Positions 5,740 to 7,229 of a stretch of DNA of 7,229 nucleotides are shown here, piece by piece; within the stretch, counting starts at the first letter, position 1, and each line of letters starts with the position of its first letter. Where the stretch lies: NCBI GenBank assembly GCA_002428205.1, contig DIUH01000302.1, forward strand, positions 7,662 through 14,890, given 5' to 3'. The position numbers and the translations under genes are program-made. The DNA is from Planctomycetaceae bacterium UBA6163. GTDB lineage: Bacteria > Planctomycetota > Planctomycetia > Pirellulales > Pirellulaceae. A model generated the notes under the pieces. That model was not told the origin of the DNA and did no database searches. It saw nothing but the letters and a program-made list of their open reading frames with translations.

Positions 5740-7229
5740 ATGAGTGCTGACGAACGCAACCGCCACGGTGTCATTTATTCGCTTGACGATAATCCACCGC
5801 CACTGCGGACCGTCACTCTCGCGATCCAGCACGTGTTAACGATGTTCGGATCGACCGTTGCGGTCCCGCTGATTTTTGGTCCGTTGCTGTGGCCGGTTGA
5901 TCAATCGTTGCCGGCTGATTTGATTGCAACGTTGACCAGCATGCAACTCAAAAACACTGCGCTCTTGATATCGAGCGTGATGTTGTGCAGCGGCATCGCA
6001 ACACTGCTGCAATCGACGCTCGGCTCGCGGTTGCCGATCATCCAAGGCGTTTCTTTTTCGTTCCTTGCCGCATTCTTTGGAATCGTCGCGACCGTTCAAG
6101 CCACTGAGGGGCCGGACTGGTCACTGGTCACGTCGGGCGGCGCATCGGCCGATGCGGTGGCAGCGATGATCGAAAGCTGGCAGGCGTGTGGTGCAATGGG
6201 AATGCGAACGATAGCCGGCGCGATCATTCTGGGCGGGGTGATCGAGGCGCTGGTAGGCTTCTCGGGAGCGATGGGCCAGATTCGTAAGATTTTGTCACCA
6301 GTTGTGATCGGGCCGGTGATCATGTTGATCGGCCTGGCGCTTTATCAGGTTGGCGCCCCGGTTGCGGCCAGCCAATGGCCGATCGCAATATTGACAATGG
6401 TGTTGGTCATTTTGTTTTCGCTTGTCTTGTCGCGCTCGGTGCGATTTTTTCAACTGTTTCCGATGCTGGCGGCGATACTAATCAGTGTGGCAGTTTGTGG
6501 CGTTTTATCCGTCGCTGGCGTTTTCCCCGCTGGTTCGCCAGGATATCTGGATCTATCGGCGGTCGAGCGTTCGCCTTGGGTACGATCGGACAATCTGTTT
6601 TTGCCCTGGGGAGCGCCGGAGTTTGCGATCTCGGCTACGGTGGCTGTCTTGGCTGGCTACTTGGCGTCAATGATCGAATCTTTCGGAGACTATCACGCGT
6701 GCAAACAGATGGCTGGCGGCGGTGATCCGACGCCAAGTGAAATCTCGCGCGGAATCGGGTTCGAAGGGATCGCTTGTTCGATCACCGGTTTGCTGGGAGG
6801 CTTCAGCTCGACCAGCTACAGCGAAAATGTCGGCTTGATCGGCCTGACGAAAGTGGGCAGTCGACGTGTCGTTCAAGTCGCTGCGTGTATACTGATTTTG
6901 CTCGGTATTTTTGGTAAGTTTGGTGCCTGTGCCGCTGCGATTCCCAAACCTGTGGTGGGCGGATTGTATTGCGTTCTGTTCGGATTGATATCGGCTGTCG
7001 GCGTGCGACAATTCGCGAAGGCTGACTTGGCTAGCGACCGCAATTTGTTGATCGGCGGTTTCGCACTGTTTATGGGTTTGAGTGTTCCGTTTTATTTCAG
7101 TCAGTTCAGCACCGGACCGAATGATGTGACCTGGATGCCACCGTCGGTTCAAGGATTGGTTGTCGCGGTGGGATCGACCGGGATGGCCGTTGCCGCTGTG
7201 ATCGGTCTGGTGCTTGACAATTGTATTCC
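5740..7229 (+). CDS. NCS2/SLC23-type nucleobase (uracil/xanthine family) permease, 3' truncated
   Basis: An open frame from ATG 5740 runs off the window end, giving 496 visible residues of a polytopic inner-membrane transporter. The NCS2 hallmarks are present: the QH motif in IQHVLTMFGSTVAVPL (29-44), the TM8 acidic segment IESFGDYHACKQMAGG (312-327) with E313 and D317, and the TM10 signature YSENVGLIGLTKVGSRR (360-376) with E362. A Glu at this signature position, as in uracil permease UraA, suggests a nucleobase substrate. Overall the sequence resembles animal SLC23 proteins more than short bacterial UraA: RGI..EGI (337-344), GKFGA (392-396) and a C-terminal LDN-C-I-(P) that echoes the SLC23 LDNTVPG motif. 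About one membrane segment and the tail are probably missing. Beside a beta-ureidopropionase gene, proton-coupled uracil or thymine uptake is the likely job; xanthine or uric acid are alternatives. Confidence 0.92.
   Translation, partial: MSADERNRHGVIYSLDDNPPPLRTVTLAIQHVLTMFGSTVAVPLIFGPLLWPVDQSLPADLIATLTSMQLKNTALLISSVMLCSGIATLLQSTLGSRLPIIQGVSFSFLAAFFGIVATVQATEGPDWSLVTSGGASADAVAAMIESWQACGAMGMRTIAGAIILGGVIEALVGFSGAMGQIRKILSPVVIGPVIMLIGLALYQVGAPVAASQWPIAILTMVLVILFSLVLSRSVRFFQLFPMLAAILISVAVCGVLSVAGVFPAGSPGYLDLSAVERSPWVRSDNLFLPWGAPEFAISATVAVLAGYLASMIESFGDYHACKQMAGGGDPTPSEISRGIGFEGIACSITGLLGGFSSTSYSENVGLIGLTKVGSRRVVQVAACILILLGIFGKFGACAAAIPKPVVGGLYCVLFGLISAVGVRQFAKADLASDRNLLIGGFALFMGLSVPFYFSQFSTGPNDVTWMPPSVQGLVVAVGSTGMAVAAVIGLVLDNCI

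Noticed and set aside
6667..7152. 161-codon - strand open frame inside the permease gene
   Set aside because: It is antisense to conserved transporter motifs and rich in His, Gln, Thr and Arg, typical of a shadow frame.

Overview
The window most resembles the genome of a planctomycete of the Rhodopirellula/Pirellulaceae type. This is an inference from moderate GC, weak or irregular ribosome binding sites, a mix of secreted and pseudopilin-like orphan genes, and an intergenic repeat built on AACCCGACGCGTGAG. No rRNA or tRNA gene is present to confirm it.

Layout, left to right: (1) the last 51 codons of an unidentified + strand gene (1-156); (2) a convergent - strand gene for a heme-dependent oxidative N-demethylase alpha-subunit-like protein (336-1190); (3) a 138-base divergent spacer with a short palindrome; (4) a + strand gene for a secreted protein with a ricin-B-like beta-trefoil and an unrecognised C-terminal domain (1329-2432); (5) a small + strand pseudopilin-like gene (2512-2946); (6) a convergent - strand (methyl)malonate-semialdehyde dehydrogenase gene, mmsA (2971-4476, possibly from 4545); (7) a short divergent control region with an operator-like palindrome; (8) a + strand nitrilase-family beta-ureidopropionase gene (4612-5484); (9) an intergenic repeat cluster with a 21-bp perfect inverted repeat (5515-5651); (10) a + strand NCS2/SLC23-type nucleobase permease gene, cut by the window end (5740-7229).

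The right half forms a coherent pathway. The permease would import uracil or thymine. The amidase would hydrolyse N-carbamoyl-beta-alanine (or N-carbamoyl-beta-aminoisobutyrate), the third step of reductive pyrimidine catabolism. The dehydrogenase would convert the resulting semialdehyde to acetyl-CoA or propionyl-CoA. Dihydropyrimidine dehydrogenase, dihydropyrimidinase and a beta-alanine aminotransferase are not in the window; I predict at least some of them lie just downstream. The left half (N-demethylase-like protein, trefoil protein, pseudopilin) shows no obvious functional link to this pathway.

I found no tRNA, rRNA, CRISPR array, insertion sequence or clear phage feature. The most unusual items are the repeat element at 5515-5651, whose two inverted repeats interlock; the strongly animal SLC23-like permease; the palindrome between mmsA and the amidase gene; and the two-domain trefoil protein.
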